Assembly: GCF_012034935.1 (NCBI RefSeq)
Contig: NZ_JAATEN010000026.1
Location: 1 to 64,000, forward strand
Reading direction: 5' to 3'
Length of the DNA stretch: 64,000 nucleotides
From: Streptomyces zingiberis
GTDB lineage: Bacteria > Actinomycetota > Actinomycetes > Streptomycetales > Streptomycetaceae
Part shown: in pieces, positions 43,597-51,034 of the stretch
Numbering within the stretch: position 1 is the stretch's first letter
Layout: each line of letters starts with the position of its first letter
Made by a program: the position numbers and the translations under genes
The notes under the pieces: generated by a model
Told to the model about the DNA's origin: nothing
Seen by the model: the letters and a program-made list of their open reading frames with translations, nothing else
Database searches by the model: none

Positions 43597-44817
43597 TCAG
43601 CCCGTCCCGAACAGGTCGCTCAGCTGCGTCAATGCCTTCCGCTTCTCCTCCGGAGAGGCGTGGGCGTAGATCCCCAGCGTGACCTGAAGATCGCTGTGCC
43701 CGGCGATCTCCCGGACGATGTGGGGCGCCACCCCGAGATCGAGCAGAAGCGACACGAACGAGTGGCGCAGATCGTGGAAGCGGTAGCCCTCCAGCCCGGT
43801 CCGCTTCTGGAGGGCGTACCAGTGGCGGTTGAGGTTGCGCGGGTCCACGGGCGAGCCGACGGCCGTCGTGAAGACATGACCGGAGTCCATCCACTCGCCA
43901 CCACACTCCGCCCGCTCCTGCCGCTGCTGCTCGCACCGGGCCCGCAGGGCGTCTCTGACAAAGGAAGGCAGGGGGATGGTCCGGCGCGAGTGCCGCGTCT
44001 TGGGCTCCGCCGACACCAGCTCTCCGTTGATCCGCTGGAGCGAGCGAGTCACCGCGAGTTCTCCTCGGTCCAGGTCCACCACGTCCCACCGCAGGCCGAG
44101 GAGTTCCCCCTTACGGAGCCCGAGGGTCACGGCCAGGAGGTACAGCGCGTACAGCCGGTCGCCCCGCACCGTCGCCAGCAGTTCGCGGGCCGCCACCGTG
44201 TCGAGCCCTTTGCCACGCGCGTAGGAAGGCCCCTCCACCTGGACCAGCTTGGCAACGTTGCGTGACACAAGTTCCTCCCGCACGGCACTCTGAAGGGCGT
44301 TGCGCAATACGGCGTGGACGAGCTGGACCATGCGAGCTGACAAGTGCCGGCCACAGCACCGGTCCCGCGAACAGCACTGCTCCGCCTCGGGCCGCCGGAC
44401 GTCGAGCTGCCGAGCACAGCAGAGACACAGATCCCGCAGCCGGGCCAGCATCGCCTGGACGTCCCGGGGCGCCAGTCGTTCGAGCCGCTTGCCGCCGAGC
44501 AGCGGCACCAGGTAGAGGCGTACCGCCGATTCGTAGGCGAGCAGGGTTTTCGGCCGCCGCCGGGGGGCCACGACATGTTCGATCCAGTACGTCAGATAGT
44601 CCCCGACCGTCCACGCCTTGTCGGCCACGGGGATTCCGCGATGCGCCTGTTCCAGCATCCGCACGAGCTTGGCGTGGGCTTCGGCGCGCGTACGCCCGTA
44701 GTGGCGTTTGCGCTTGAAGGTGCCCGCTGAGGTCGGGACGTACGCTGCCGCTTCCCAACGCCCGTCTTTCCGGCGAGTAATCGTTCCTTCACCGTTCAGC
44801 CGATTGCGGCGGCTCAT
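43597..44817 (-). CDS. Tyrosine site-specific integrase
   Basis: A 406-residue phage-type integrase. The N-terminal arm-binding region (GEGTITRRKDGRWEAAAYVPT) and SAM-like core-binding domain (DYLTYWIEHVVAPRRRPKTLLAYE) precede the catalytic domain. That domain has the first Arg in TLGLRKGELLGLRW, HDLRHSFVSLLLDLG (H-x-x-R), GHSDLQVTLGIYAHASPEEK (His and nucleophilic Tyr). A cysteine-rich insert (CLCCARQL, then CCSRDRCCGRHL) at about residues 130-160 may bind zinc. The ATG at 44817 overlaps the rep stop as ATGA. It lies 90 bases inside attL, in the usual orientation, and should recombine at the tRNA-Phe site. Confidence 0.95.
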   Translation of the reverse strand: MSRRNRLNGEGTITRRKDGRWEAAAYVPTSAGTFKRKRHYGRTRAEAHAKLVRMLEQAHRGIPVADKAWTVGDYLTYWIEHVVAPRRRPKTLLAYESAVRLYLVPLLGGKRLERLAPRDVQAMLARLRDLCLCCARQLDVRRPEAEQCCSRDRCCGRHLSARMVQLVHAVLRNALQSAVREELVSRNVAKLVQVEGPSYARGKGLDTVAARELLATVRGDRLYALYLLAVTLGLRKGELLGLRWDVVDLDRGELAVTRSLQRINGELVSAEPKTRHSRRTIPLPSFVRDALRARCEQQRQERAECGGEWMDSGHVFTTAVGSPVDPRNLNRHWYALQKRTGLEGYRFHDLRHSFVSLLLDLGVAPHIVREIAGHSDLQVTLGIYAHASPEEKRKALTQLSDLFGTG

Positions 44818-46241
44818 ATCCACTCCTCCCCGTTCCCGTGTTCGTCGAGTTCCGCGAGTGCTTCGCGCGCGGTCTCCCGGTTCTCGCGGATGTCCCGGGC
44901 GATGGAGGCCGCGAGCCAGGACTCGCCCGGGGAGTGGCCGTGCCCGGCATAGGTCCAGTGGGCGAGAACGAGCGCGGAGCCGTCCGGGCCGCCGAGGTCT
45001 TCGGGCAGGCCCGAGGCGCGGCGCTCCTGACGGGCGCGGAAGTCGGCGCGGACCTGGCGCCGCTCGCCGAAGGTCGAGGAATAGCGGCGGGACTTGGTCA
45101 GGAAGTGGCCACGGAAGCCGAGCATGTGTGCCCAGGCCCACAGCTTGCGGTCGGGATACGTCTCGTCCAGGGCATGACAGGCTTCGATCAGCCGCCGCGT
45201 GTGCGCGGGCAGGCCGGGCCGCTTGTCGAGTTCGGAGAGTTCCCCGATCCGCCGGTCCACGGTGCCGGTGGACTCGGCCGCCTTGGTCGCGTACTTGGCC
45301 ACGTAGGCGGCCACGGCCTGCTCGGTCAGCTCCTGCCCGTCGGTACCGATGGCCCGGACGTCCACCTGTTCACCCCAGCGGAGCACCCGCGCCGGAACGT
45401 CTCCGGAGCCCGTCACGGCCAGGGCGACCCGGGATGCGGCGGCCCGGATCGCGTCGCCCAGAAGACCGGTGGAGGCCCAGGGCGGCGGGGTGGAGTCCGG
45501 GCCGTCGGGACCGTCCAGGCGCACGATGGCGTGGAAGTGGATGGCCCCGCGCTTCTGGAACTCCGCGACCTTCCCGAAGGCGATCCGGCAGACGTCCCGC
45601 AGCGCGCGCTGGGAGGTCCCGGCGCGGGCGGCCACCTCGCGGCGCAGATAGGTGGTGAAGCGGCGCCACAGCTCCCCGGCGTGGTTGTTCCAGAGCACCG
45701 CCCCGGCGTAGTCGTACCGCGTGGGATCGAGCGCGGTTCCGAGCCCCGGATCGTCCTCGGCGTGCGCGGAGCCGCACCGGCAGCGCCCGGACTCGGGGCG
45801 GTTGTGCACCGGGCCGAACGAGGGCGCGGTCAGCGTGACGAAGACCCCGGGGTGAACCCGCACCCGGTCCGGGACGCCCATCCTCGTGTCTCCGGTCAGT
45901 CCGGCGCGTATCAGGTGGTAGGCGTCCCCGGCGTACGTCCAGGCACACGACGGGCAGCGCGAGGCCCGCCGGTTGCCGCAGGCCACCCGGAGCCGCCCGC
46001 CGGGCTCCGCCTCGGTGGAGTAGGTGTGTAGCACCTCCCCACTCCGGGCGTCACGGGTGACGGTCGCGCCGGAAAGATGTATCGGGTCCGAACAGCCCCC
46101 GGTACGGCGTATCTGCTCCTGCCAGCGTTCGAAGCCCGGCGCCGAGGCGACACGGAGCAGATCGGCCAGGGTCAGGGGATCGGTCCCCACGGACGCGGCG
46201 GCACCGGCCACGGCTTCGGGGGCGACGGGGAAGGCGGTCAC
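44814..46241 (-). CDS. RepSA-like replication initiator
   Basis: A 475-residue protein of the pSAM2 RepSA type, which starts rolling-circle replication of the excised element. A zinc-like cysteine motif (CGNRRASRCPSCAWTY) is followed by FVTLTAPSFGPVH, the metal-binding histidine motif AIHFHAIVRLDG and AAYVAKYATKAAE with the likely catalytic tyrosine. The GTG at 46241 follows GGAGGAGCG and overlaps the upstream zinc-ribbon gene stop as GTGA. It overlaps int downstream; pSAM2 has an xis gene between the two, which is absent here. Confidence 0.88.
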   Translation of the reverse strand: MTAFPVAPEAVAGAAASVGTDPLTLADLLRVASAPGFERWQEQIRRTGGCSDPIHLSGATVTRDARSGEVLHTYSTEAEPGGRLRVACGNRRASRCPSCAWTYAGDAYHLIRAGLTGDTRMGVPDRVRVHPGVFVTLTAPSFGPVHNRPESGRCRCGSAHAEDDPGLGTALDPTRYDYAGAVLWNNHAGELWRRFTTYLRREVAARAGTSQRALRDVCRIAFGKVAEFQKRGAIHFHAIVRLDGPDGPDSTPPPWASTGLLGDAIRAAASRVALAVTGSGDVPARVLRWGEQVDVRAIGTDGQELTEQAVAAYVAKYATKAAESTGTVDRRIGELSELDKRPGLPAHTRRLIEACHALDETYPDRKLWAWAHMLGFRGHFLTKSRRYSSTFGERRQVRADFRARQERRASGLPEDLGGPDGSALVLAHWTYAGHGHSPGESWLAASIARDIRENRETAREALAELDEHGNGEEWI

Positions 46242-46516
46242 CGCTCCTCCGCCGCATCCTCGACGATCTCGACCTTCAGCATCTTCGAGCCCCGGCAGAT
46301 GGGACAGAAGATCCGGAATCCGGTGGTGTCGTAACCGCTGCCGCCGCAGTCGGGGCACTCCAGCCACTCGGTACGGTCGTACTCCCAGCGGCAGGCTTGC
46401 GGAGCGTCGCAGTGCGACAGGCCGCACACAGCGCAGCACCGGGCAGCCGTACGGACGATCCTCGGAGCAGGGGGCCGACCGGTCACCCGGTGGGGGTGCA
46501 CGAGTGAGACGGGCAT
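46238..46516 (-). CDS. Small zinc-ribbon protein of the element
   Basis: A 92-residue protein with two CxxC pairs in a DnaJ-like arrangement, CPDCGGSGYDTTGFRIFCPIC, and further cysteines (CCAVCGLSHCDAPQAC). It probably binds two zinc ions. Comparable small proteins precede rep in Streptomyces elements, but no function is established. The ATG at 46516 has AAGGGAG upstream and is the first gene of the leftward operon, facing the GntR operators. Confidence 0.75.
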   Translation of the reverse strand: MPVSLVHPHRVTGRPPAPRIVRTAARCCAVCGLSHCDAPQACRWEYDRTEWLECPDCGGSGYDTTGFRIFCPICRGSKMLKVEIVEDAAEER

Positions 46517-46580
46517 GATGGAACTCCCTTGAGAGAGGGGTGGGGCGGCGCATCTGCTTGGCGGTAGGGGCGCCGCCCCT

Positions 46581-46659
46581 CAACTGGCTTGAGCCACTAG
46601 TGGCTTGAGCCAGTTGACCATGGAGGGTCACACGCGGTCAACCTTCTGGCTTAAGCCAG
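46581..46659. promoter_or_regulatory. Three TGGCTTRAGCCA operators for the GntR repressor
   Basis: TGGCTTGAGCCA occurs at 46585-46596 and 46601-46612, inside a near-perfect 36-base palindrome (46581-46616). TGGCTTAAGCCA occurs at 46647-46658. The third site sits between a TCAACC -35-like sequence and the TACGAT -10 (46663-46668) of the GntR gene, and the first two face the leftward rep-int operon. This layout predicts autoregulation and control of replication genes, as KorSA does in pSAM2. Confidence 0.8.
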
Positions 46660-46675
46660 CGCTACGATGCTGGGC

Positions 46676-47449
46676 ATGACGACGCCCGGAACTCCCTCCC
46701 AGCCGCCTCCGAGCAGGCGCATCGCCGAGGCCCTGCGCGCGGAGATCGAATCCGGTCAGCTCTCACCCGGGGACAAGCTCATGTCGGAACGGGCGCTGGC
46801 CGAGCGCTACGGGACCGCACGGAACACCGCCCGCGAGGCCATCCGGATCCTGGCCGAACAAGGCTTGGTGACCGCGAAGCACGGCCGCGGGGTCTTCGTC
46901 CGCGAACCACAGCGGCTCTTCCGGTTCGGCAGCGACCGCTACTCCTCGAAGAACCGTGAGACGGGGCTGACGCCCTTCCGGCTGGAGGCGCGGCGACAGG
47001 GCAAGACGGCCAGGATCGAGGTCGTCAGCATCGAGGTGGAGACTCCGCCGAAGGACATTGCGGAGCGCCTGCACGTGCCGGCCGACGAGGCCAGCGTCGT
47101 CCACCGGGAGAACCACTACTTCGCCGATGACGAGCCGGTCCAGATCGTCTCCACCTACCTCCGGTGGGACGAGGCCGAGGGGACACTGCTCATGCAACCC
47201 AAGTCGGGACCGCACGGCATCTACGGGCGGCTGGAGGAGCTGGGACACGTTATGCGCCGGGTACGGGACGAGATCAGCGCGCGGATGCCGACGCCGCACG
47301 AAGCCGCCGTTCTGGATCTCCTGCCGGGCGTCCCCGTCCTGGAGGTCCTGCACACGAGCCTGGACCAGGACGGCACCCCGTTCGAGGTCTCCCGGTACGT
47401 CCACCGCGCGGACCAGACCGGATTGCTGTACGAACTGCCCGTCGAGTAG
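46676..47449 (+). CDS. GntR/HutC-family repressor (KorSA-like)
   Basis: A 257-residue repressor. The N-terminal winged helix (IAEALRAEIESGQLSPGDKLMSERALAERYG, then TARNTAREAIRILAEQGLV) is standard GntR, and the C-terminal UTRA domain ends VSRYVHRADQTGLLYELPVE. KorSA in pSAM2 belongs to this family and silences transfer and excision. The ATG at 46676 is preferred over 46667, because the latter overlaps the TACGAT -10 element; the mRNA is then leaderless. It is divergent from the zinc-ribbon-rep-int operon with the operators between. Confidence 0.88.
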   Translation: MTTPGTPSQPPPSRRIAEALRAEIESGQLSPGDKLMSERALAERYGTARNTAREAIRILAEQGLVTAKHGRGVFVREPQRLFRFGSDRYSSKNRETGLTPFRLEARRQGKTARIEVVSIEVETPPKDIAERLHVPADEASVVHRENHYFADDEPVQIVSTYLRWDEAEGTLLMQPKSGPHGIYGRLEELGHVMRRVRDEISARMPTPHEAAVLDLLPGVPVLEVLHTSLDQDGTPFEVSRYVHRADQTGLLYELPVE

Positions 47450-47471
47450 CCGAGTAGCCAGGAGCACGACC

Positions 47472-47987
47472 ATGGGAAGCCCGCGAATCCGTCCCCTCGA
47501 AGAGACCGACCTGCCCGGCGCGGCGGCGGCCTTGGTGGAGGTCCACGCGACGGACGGGTATCCCGTCGAGGGAGTGGAGCAGCCGGAAGCGTGGCTGTGG
47601 TCGGACGACGTACTGGCGTCCTGGGTCGCCATAACCGACGGCGGCCAAGTCGTCGGGCACGTGGCGGTGATGAGCCCCAAGGGCGAGGACGCCGCATCCC
47701 TCTGGACCGAGCAGAGCGGCGACAGCATCGAGAACGTGGCGGTACTCGCACGGCTCTTCGTCCTCAAGAGCGCCAGGGAACGCGCGCTGGGCGAGGAGCT
47801 GGCACGGACGGCCATGGCCCACGCACAGTCCCGAGGGCTCCGCCTGGTGCTCGACGTCATGACGAAGGACGTGGCCGCGATACGCCTCTACGAGCGCTTG
47901 GGCTGGCGCAAGATCGGTGAGACCGCGCACCACTACGGAGACGGGCAGCAGACCAGCGCGCTTTGCTACGTCGCACCGGAGCGGTAG
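47472..47987 (+). CDS. GNAT-family N-acetyltransferase
   Basis: A 171-residue acetyltransferase. IRPLEETDLPGAAAALVEVH, the acetyl-CoA-binding strand region NVAVLARLFVLKSARERALGEELARTAM and RLYERLGWRKIGETAH match the GNAT fold. It starts 22 bases after the GntR gene with CAGGAGCACGACC upstream, so the two are co-transcribed. Substrate unknown; it is probably cargo of the element. Confidence 0.82.
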   Translation: MGSPRIRPLEETDLPGAAAALVEVHATDGYPVEGVEQPEAWLWSDDVLASWVAITDGGQVVGHVAVMSPKGEDAASLWTEQSGDSIENVAVLARLFVLKSARERALGEELARTAMAHAQSRGLRLVLDVMTKDVAAIRLYERLGWRKIGETAHHYGDGQQTSALCYVAPER

Positions 47988-48253
47988 CGCGTTACAAGAT
48001 TCTCTACATCATCAAGTCACCCGGCTCCGCTCCGCTCCGCCGGGCGCGCGGCCGGCGGACGGCCGCGCCCGCTCCTGCCTCCGTCCCGCTCAGCGCCGCC
48101 GCCCGCAGGCCGCGCGCCCGCAGCGTGAGGGCCGAGTGGCGCAGGTGAGCATCAGAGGCGAACGGCTACGACGATGCCTCCGGCGGGGGCGCTCAGGCTC
48201 CGGGATGGCGGCGGCTCCGATGGCGAGTGCCGCGACGTCGTAGTGCGCGAGGG

Positions 48254-48405
48254 AGCTCCCATCCCGTCTGCCTTCGACCCAGGACAAGCCGAGCAGCCTT
48301 GGCCCCTGGTGTCCAGGTCGTTCGTACAGTGGCGCGCTCCACCTGGACACCAGGGGCCAAGCCCGCTCCACTGCGTGTGGGTCGAAGGCAGACGGGATGG
48401 GAGCT
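48254..48405. repeat. 152-bp nested inverted repeat (28-bp and 21-bp perfect stems)
   Basis: Outer arms 48254-48281 and 48378-48405 are perfect 28-base complements. Inner arms 48298-48318 and 48341-48361 are perfect 21-base complements. Symmetric 16-base internal loops and a 22-base terminal loop separate them. It lies in the gene-free right end of the element, 150 bases from attR. A single-strand replication origin or another structured element is the best guess. Confidence 0.95.
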
Positions 48406-48441
48406 TGAGGGCAGGTCCAGGGCCATGGCAGAAGACCCCGG

Positions 48442-48461
48442 CTGACGGCAGTATGACGGCA
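48442..48461. other. Candidate integrase arm-type site, right
   Basis: A 20-base exact copy of the left site at 43568-43587, with two TGACGGCA units, 97 bases inside attR. Confidence 0.6.
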
Positions 48462-48557
48462 ACGGGGGCGGACGATCACGGTCAACAGCGGTCAGTCACG
48501 GGGTGTTCAACCTGGGCGTTCGTGGGCCGGAGCGTGATCCACCACGCATGATCAACT

Positions 48558-48604
48558 CGCCTGAAAAGCGGAAGGTCGCCGGTTCGACCCCGGCCCCAGC
48601 CACC
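48558..48604 (+). repeat. attR core (47-bp direct repeat)
   Basis: An exact copy of 43461-43507, the tRNA-Phe 3' half. Homology resumes after one mismatch and continues through the terminator hairpin (48624-48655), two mismatches in 92 bases in all. Confidence 0.93.
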
Positions 48605-48623
48605 ACCGCCCACCAGGGCAAAC

Positions 48624-48655
48624 GCCCCCGCCGAGATCCTCGGCGGGGGTTTCTC
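48624..48655 (+). terminator. Original tRNA-Phe terminator displaced by the element
   Basis: The hairpin GCCCCCGCCGA / TCGGCGGGGG with TTTCT stands just beyond attR. It was presumably the chromosomal terminator of the tRNA operon before integration. Confidence 0.8.
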
Positions 48656-48914
48656 GTACCGGTGGGACCACCAGTTGCGCCAGCGAGTCGGGGAGTCGTC
48701 ACCTCGTGGGCGCCCCCTTCATGGCCATGAGGACCTCCCCGCGTTCTTCGTGGCGGGTGGCGACGCCCTGGGACCCCTCAAGTGGTTGGCGCCCGCCCAC
48801 CAGCGTTACGCTCCCGCGGCGATCTCGGCCGAAGCCGGGCAAGGAGCAACGGACGGCAGCGGCCGCCCGTGGTCAGTGGAACTTGCCGGTGAACGGTCCC
48901 AGACCTTCACGGCC
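48656..48914. other. No gene recognised
   Basis: The stretch between the displaced terminator and the RelA-cassette stop codon is less GC-rich than core genes and contains no frame I can support. Confidence 0.4.
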
Positions 48915-49145
48915 TCAGGCCATGCGAGCCGCCAGTTCATCGAGACTGAGGAAGTACCGAGCGTGGGTGCGCAGCAGATCAGAACGACTCCTGGCGCTCA
49001 GGACAACCACTTCAACGTTCGCATGATCGCGATACTGTTTCTCGGCCTCGAATCGGGCAGCCAAGGCATCTCGCCGGTGCACGTACTGCCGCTCGCGCAA
49101 CAGGCGACCAGCCGAGCGGTCGTACACGACGAGAACGTTGGTCAT
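48915..49145 (-). CDS. Small partner of the RelA/SpoT-domain gene (candidate antitoxin)
   Basis: A 76-residue protein beginning MTNVLVVYDRSAGRLLRERQ, followed by YVHRRDALAARFEAEKQYRDH and ending FLSLDELAARMA. It is not recognised as a named family. Its ATG overlaps the upstream RelA/SpoT-domain stop as ATGA, which implies fixed stoichiometry. Size, order and coupling fit an antitoxin or a small regulatory subunit of an alarmone synthetase, but this is inference. Confidence 0.65.
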   Translation of the reverse strand: MTNVLVVYDRSAGRLLRERQYVHRRDALAARFEAEKQYRDHANVEVVVLSARSRSDLLRTHARYFLSLDELAARMA

Positions 49146-49966
49146 GGTTCCACGCTACCAACATCGCTCCGTTGCGAGACAGGCGTCATGTGCGTCATCT
49201 CCTCACGGAGATGCGCCAGGCTCTCCCGAACCGAGTCCCACAGTTCCCGCACCCGGTCATCCTGTCGCGCCCCGGAGACCGCAGCCTCTTCCAAAGCGTT
49301 GATCAGGTCACTCAACGCTACTGCGCTCTCCGTCATGGCCACGTGGTACCGGTAGGAGGCCTCGTAGATCTCCATGAGAGCGGCGTTCCTCGCCGTCTCA
49401 CCCTCTGCCAAGCCCCTGGCCGGTTCCCACCAGTGCGCGGGGGCCTCTCCGTATCTGATACCTCGACCGATCAGATCCGCCAGCTTCTCGAACATGTCAG
49501 CCCACTCATGCTGCCATCGCGTTCTGACCTGGATCTCGACAGGGATACCGTCCAGGAAGACGATCACATGGACGGCCCGGTAGCCCTGACTTGGCTGCGA
49601 CCGGCGATCCATGACCTTCGGCTCACGCTCGGCCGAAGCGAAGGCCTCGACGATCAACCGGACCGCCTCGTCTTGAGCCGTCCTGGTGCCGTCCAGCACG
49701 ATCCGCATGCCTGCCAGGTCCTGCATGCTCTTCAGCCAGGAACCGCCGTGCCTCGCCAGCTTCTCCAAGATCGTTCCAGTGTTCTTGACACGACTTGTGG
49801 GATCGAATCCCAGGTCACGCACGATCTCCAAAGCAGACGCCAGGGTGTCGTCATAGGCGATCAGTAGATCGCTGAGCGCCGCGAGATCCTCATCGCTCGG
49901 CTCGTTCGCCTTGACCAAACGCTCACCGAGCCGGATGACCTGCGATTTACTGAAGGGCAATGCCAT
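49142..49966 (-). CDS. RelA/SpoT-domain nucleotidyltransferase (ToxSAS-like candidate)
   Basis: A 274-residue protein with a single RelA/SpoT synthetase domain. Visible motifs are RVKNTGTILEKLARHG, MQDLAGMRIVLDG (catalytic Asp), the G-loop-like SQPSQGYRAVHVIVF, and VEIQVRTRWQHEWADMFEKL (catalytic Glu). No hydrolase HD domain or regulatory TGS/ACT domains are present, so it is a small alarmone synthetase-type enzyme. The last 80 residues form a helical extension. Housekeeping RelA proteins are far longer. Position beside an integrated element and coupling to a 76-codon gene favour a toxic SAS or a defence role. The ATG at 49966 lacks a strong ribosome-binding site. Confidence 0.82.
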   Translation of the reverse strand: MALPFSKSQVIRLGERLVKANEPSDEDLAALSDLLIAYDDTLASALEIVRDLGFDPTSRVKNTGTILEKLARHGGSWLKSMQDLAGMRIVLDGTRTAQDEAVRLIVEAFASAEREPKVMDRRSQPSQGYRAVHVIVFLDGIPVEIQVRTRWQHEWADMFEKLADLIGRGIRYGEAPAHWWEPARGLAEGETARNAALMEIYEASYRYHVAMTESAVALSDLINALEEAAVSGARQDDRVRELWDSVRESLAHLREEMTHMTPVSQRSDVGSVEP

Positions 49967-50410
49967 ACCGGACGTTTTAGCACCGATCACACCCGGTGAG
50001 AGGTCACTTCAGCCAACAGCATCGGATGCCCTCCGCCCCAAGCATCTTCAGGCGAGCGGAAGACCGGCGGTCCCCCATGTCTGCCCCATCAGAGAGCGAT
50101 TCGCGGGAAAGAGCGCGGAACACCGGTGAAATCCCCGGGATTTCCGGGCCCCCACGCACGCACGATCATTCGAGCCGCCGCCCTCCCAGCGCACGGAGGT
50201 AATGCCACCCCTTTTCCTCGCGGGAAGCCGCACCGGCGTCCTGCACGTCAACGCCAGAACGTGCCGAGGAGGGAGATACCTCCTCTCCGGCCGCGGAAGC
50301 AGCACGGGGCCCGCTCCGGAGGGGGAAGTAGTGGCCTGCCGGCCCGGCCGGGAGCCCTTCGGCGGGCCGGGACCGGGCCGGCAGGCTGGTGGAGTGGCCA
50401 CGCGGCGGCG
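49967..50410. other. Interval with promoter region and terminator, no gene
   Basis: The first 150 bases upstream of the RelA-like gene are comparatively AT-rich and should hold its promoter. Near 50267-50288 is a GAGGAGG/CCTCCTC hairpin. No gene is supported. Confidence 0.5.
50334..50386 (-). terminator. Hairpin after the DUF1349 gene
   Basis: Perfect 14-base arms (GCCTGCCGGCCCGG and complement) enclose 25 bases that can pair further. It starts 25 bases past the DUF1349 stop codon. Confidence 0.8.
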
Positions 50411-51034
50411 TTACGGAACCTGCGGCGCCCCTGCCTCCGCCTCCGCTTCCGCCTGGCTCGTGGTGAAGGTGGTGAAGCGGACGGTCAGCCCTTCGCGTTC
50501 CGGGGAACAGCAGAACGGGCCGGCCGTCGCGGGGGCGTCCGGGGCCAGGGGCACCAGCCGGAACATCCGCCAGGGGCCGTCCGCGCGGCGGGCCCGCAGG
50601 GTCAGCGCGTCACCCGCGCGGGCGGCGCGGATGGTGACCGGAGCCCCGGCCCAGTCGGGCACCGGCGACTGCGACCAGTCGGAGAACTCGCGGGTGACGA
50701 CGGCACTCAGGTGAGGCGCGCCGTCGGTGTACTCGATGCCTGCCTTGACCCAGTTCTCGGCGTCGACGCGGATCATCAGTCCCGCCTGGTCGTAGAGGTC
50801 GGTGAAGTCCGCCTCGAAGGTCACCTCGACCATGCCGCCCTGGGGAAAGGGTGTCAGCAGGGCGTGCCCGTCGTCGCGGATGTAGCCGTAGCTCGTGCGG
50901 CGCCAGAAGTCGGTGCCGTCGGCCGTCGTGACGACCAGCGCGCCGGTGTCGTCCGTGGTGGCCCGGGGCGGGCGGTTCAGCCACTGTGCGGTCTCCCACG
51001 CGGGTCCGGTCTGCTGCTGCACGACATCGCTCAC
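50411..51034 (-). CDS. DUF1349 beta-sandwich protein
   Basis: A 207-residue soluble protein of the DUF1349 (concanavalin-like) family. Characteristic blocks are TDFWRRTSYGYIRDDGHAL, DLYDQAGLMIRVDAENWVK and AGIEYTDGAPHLSAVVTREFSDWS. The family is suspected to bind carbohydrate or related ligands; no catalysis is assigned. The GTG at 51034 has AAGGAGAAACG upstream. An Ala/Glu repeat ends the protein. It is divergent from hrpA. Confidence 0.88.
   Translation of the reverse strand: MSDVVQQQTGPAWETAQWLNRPPRATTDDTGALVVTTADGTDFWRRTSYGYIRDDGHALLTPFPQGGMVEVTFEADFTDLYDQAGLMIRVDAENWVKAGIEYTDGAPHLSAVVTREFSDWSQSPVPDWAGAPVTIRAARAGDALTLRARRADGPWRMFRLVPLAPDAPATAGPFCCSPEREGLTVRFTTFTTSQAEAEAEAGAPQVP

Larger units (their letters stand above)
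47988..48557. other. Gene-free right end of the integrated element
   Basis: No gene is supported. It holds a GC hairpin near 48040-48070, the 152-bp nested inverted repeat, the right arm-type site at 48442-48461, and then attR. Confidence 0.7.
43508..48604. mobile_element. Integrated actinomycete element (AICE-like) in tRNA-Phe
   Basis: A 5.1-kb insert between the 47-bp attL and attR copies. It carries a tyrosine integrase, a RepSA-like replication initiator, a zinc-ribbon protein, a GntR repressor with operators, and a GNAT gene. This is the core of pSAM2-type actinomycete integrative and conjugative elements. No TraB/FtsK-like translocase, Spd genes or excisionase are recognisable; rep overlaps int directly. 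It may be a decayed or minimal element, mobile only with help, or not at all. Confidence 0.88.

Noticed and set aside
48558..48604. Second tRNA-Phe gene at the right end of the element
   Set aside because: Only the 3' half is present (attR); it cannot fold as a tRNA.
50048..50401. A 117-codon minus-strand frame upstream of the RelA-like cassette
   Set aside because: Arg/Pro/Gly-rich composition, no ribosome-binding site, and it overlaps a strong terminator hairpin.
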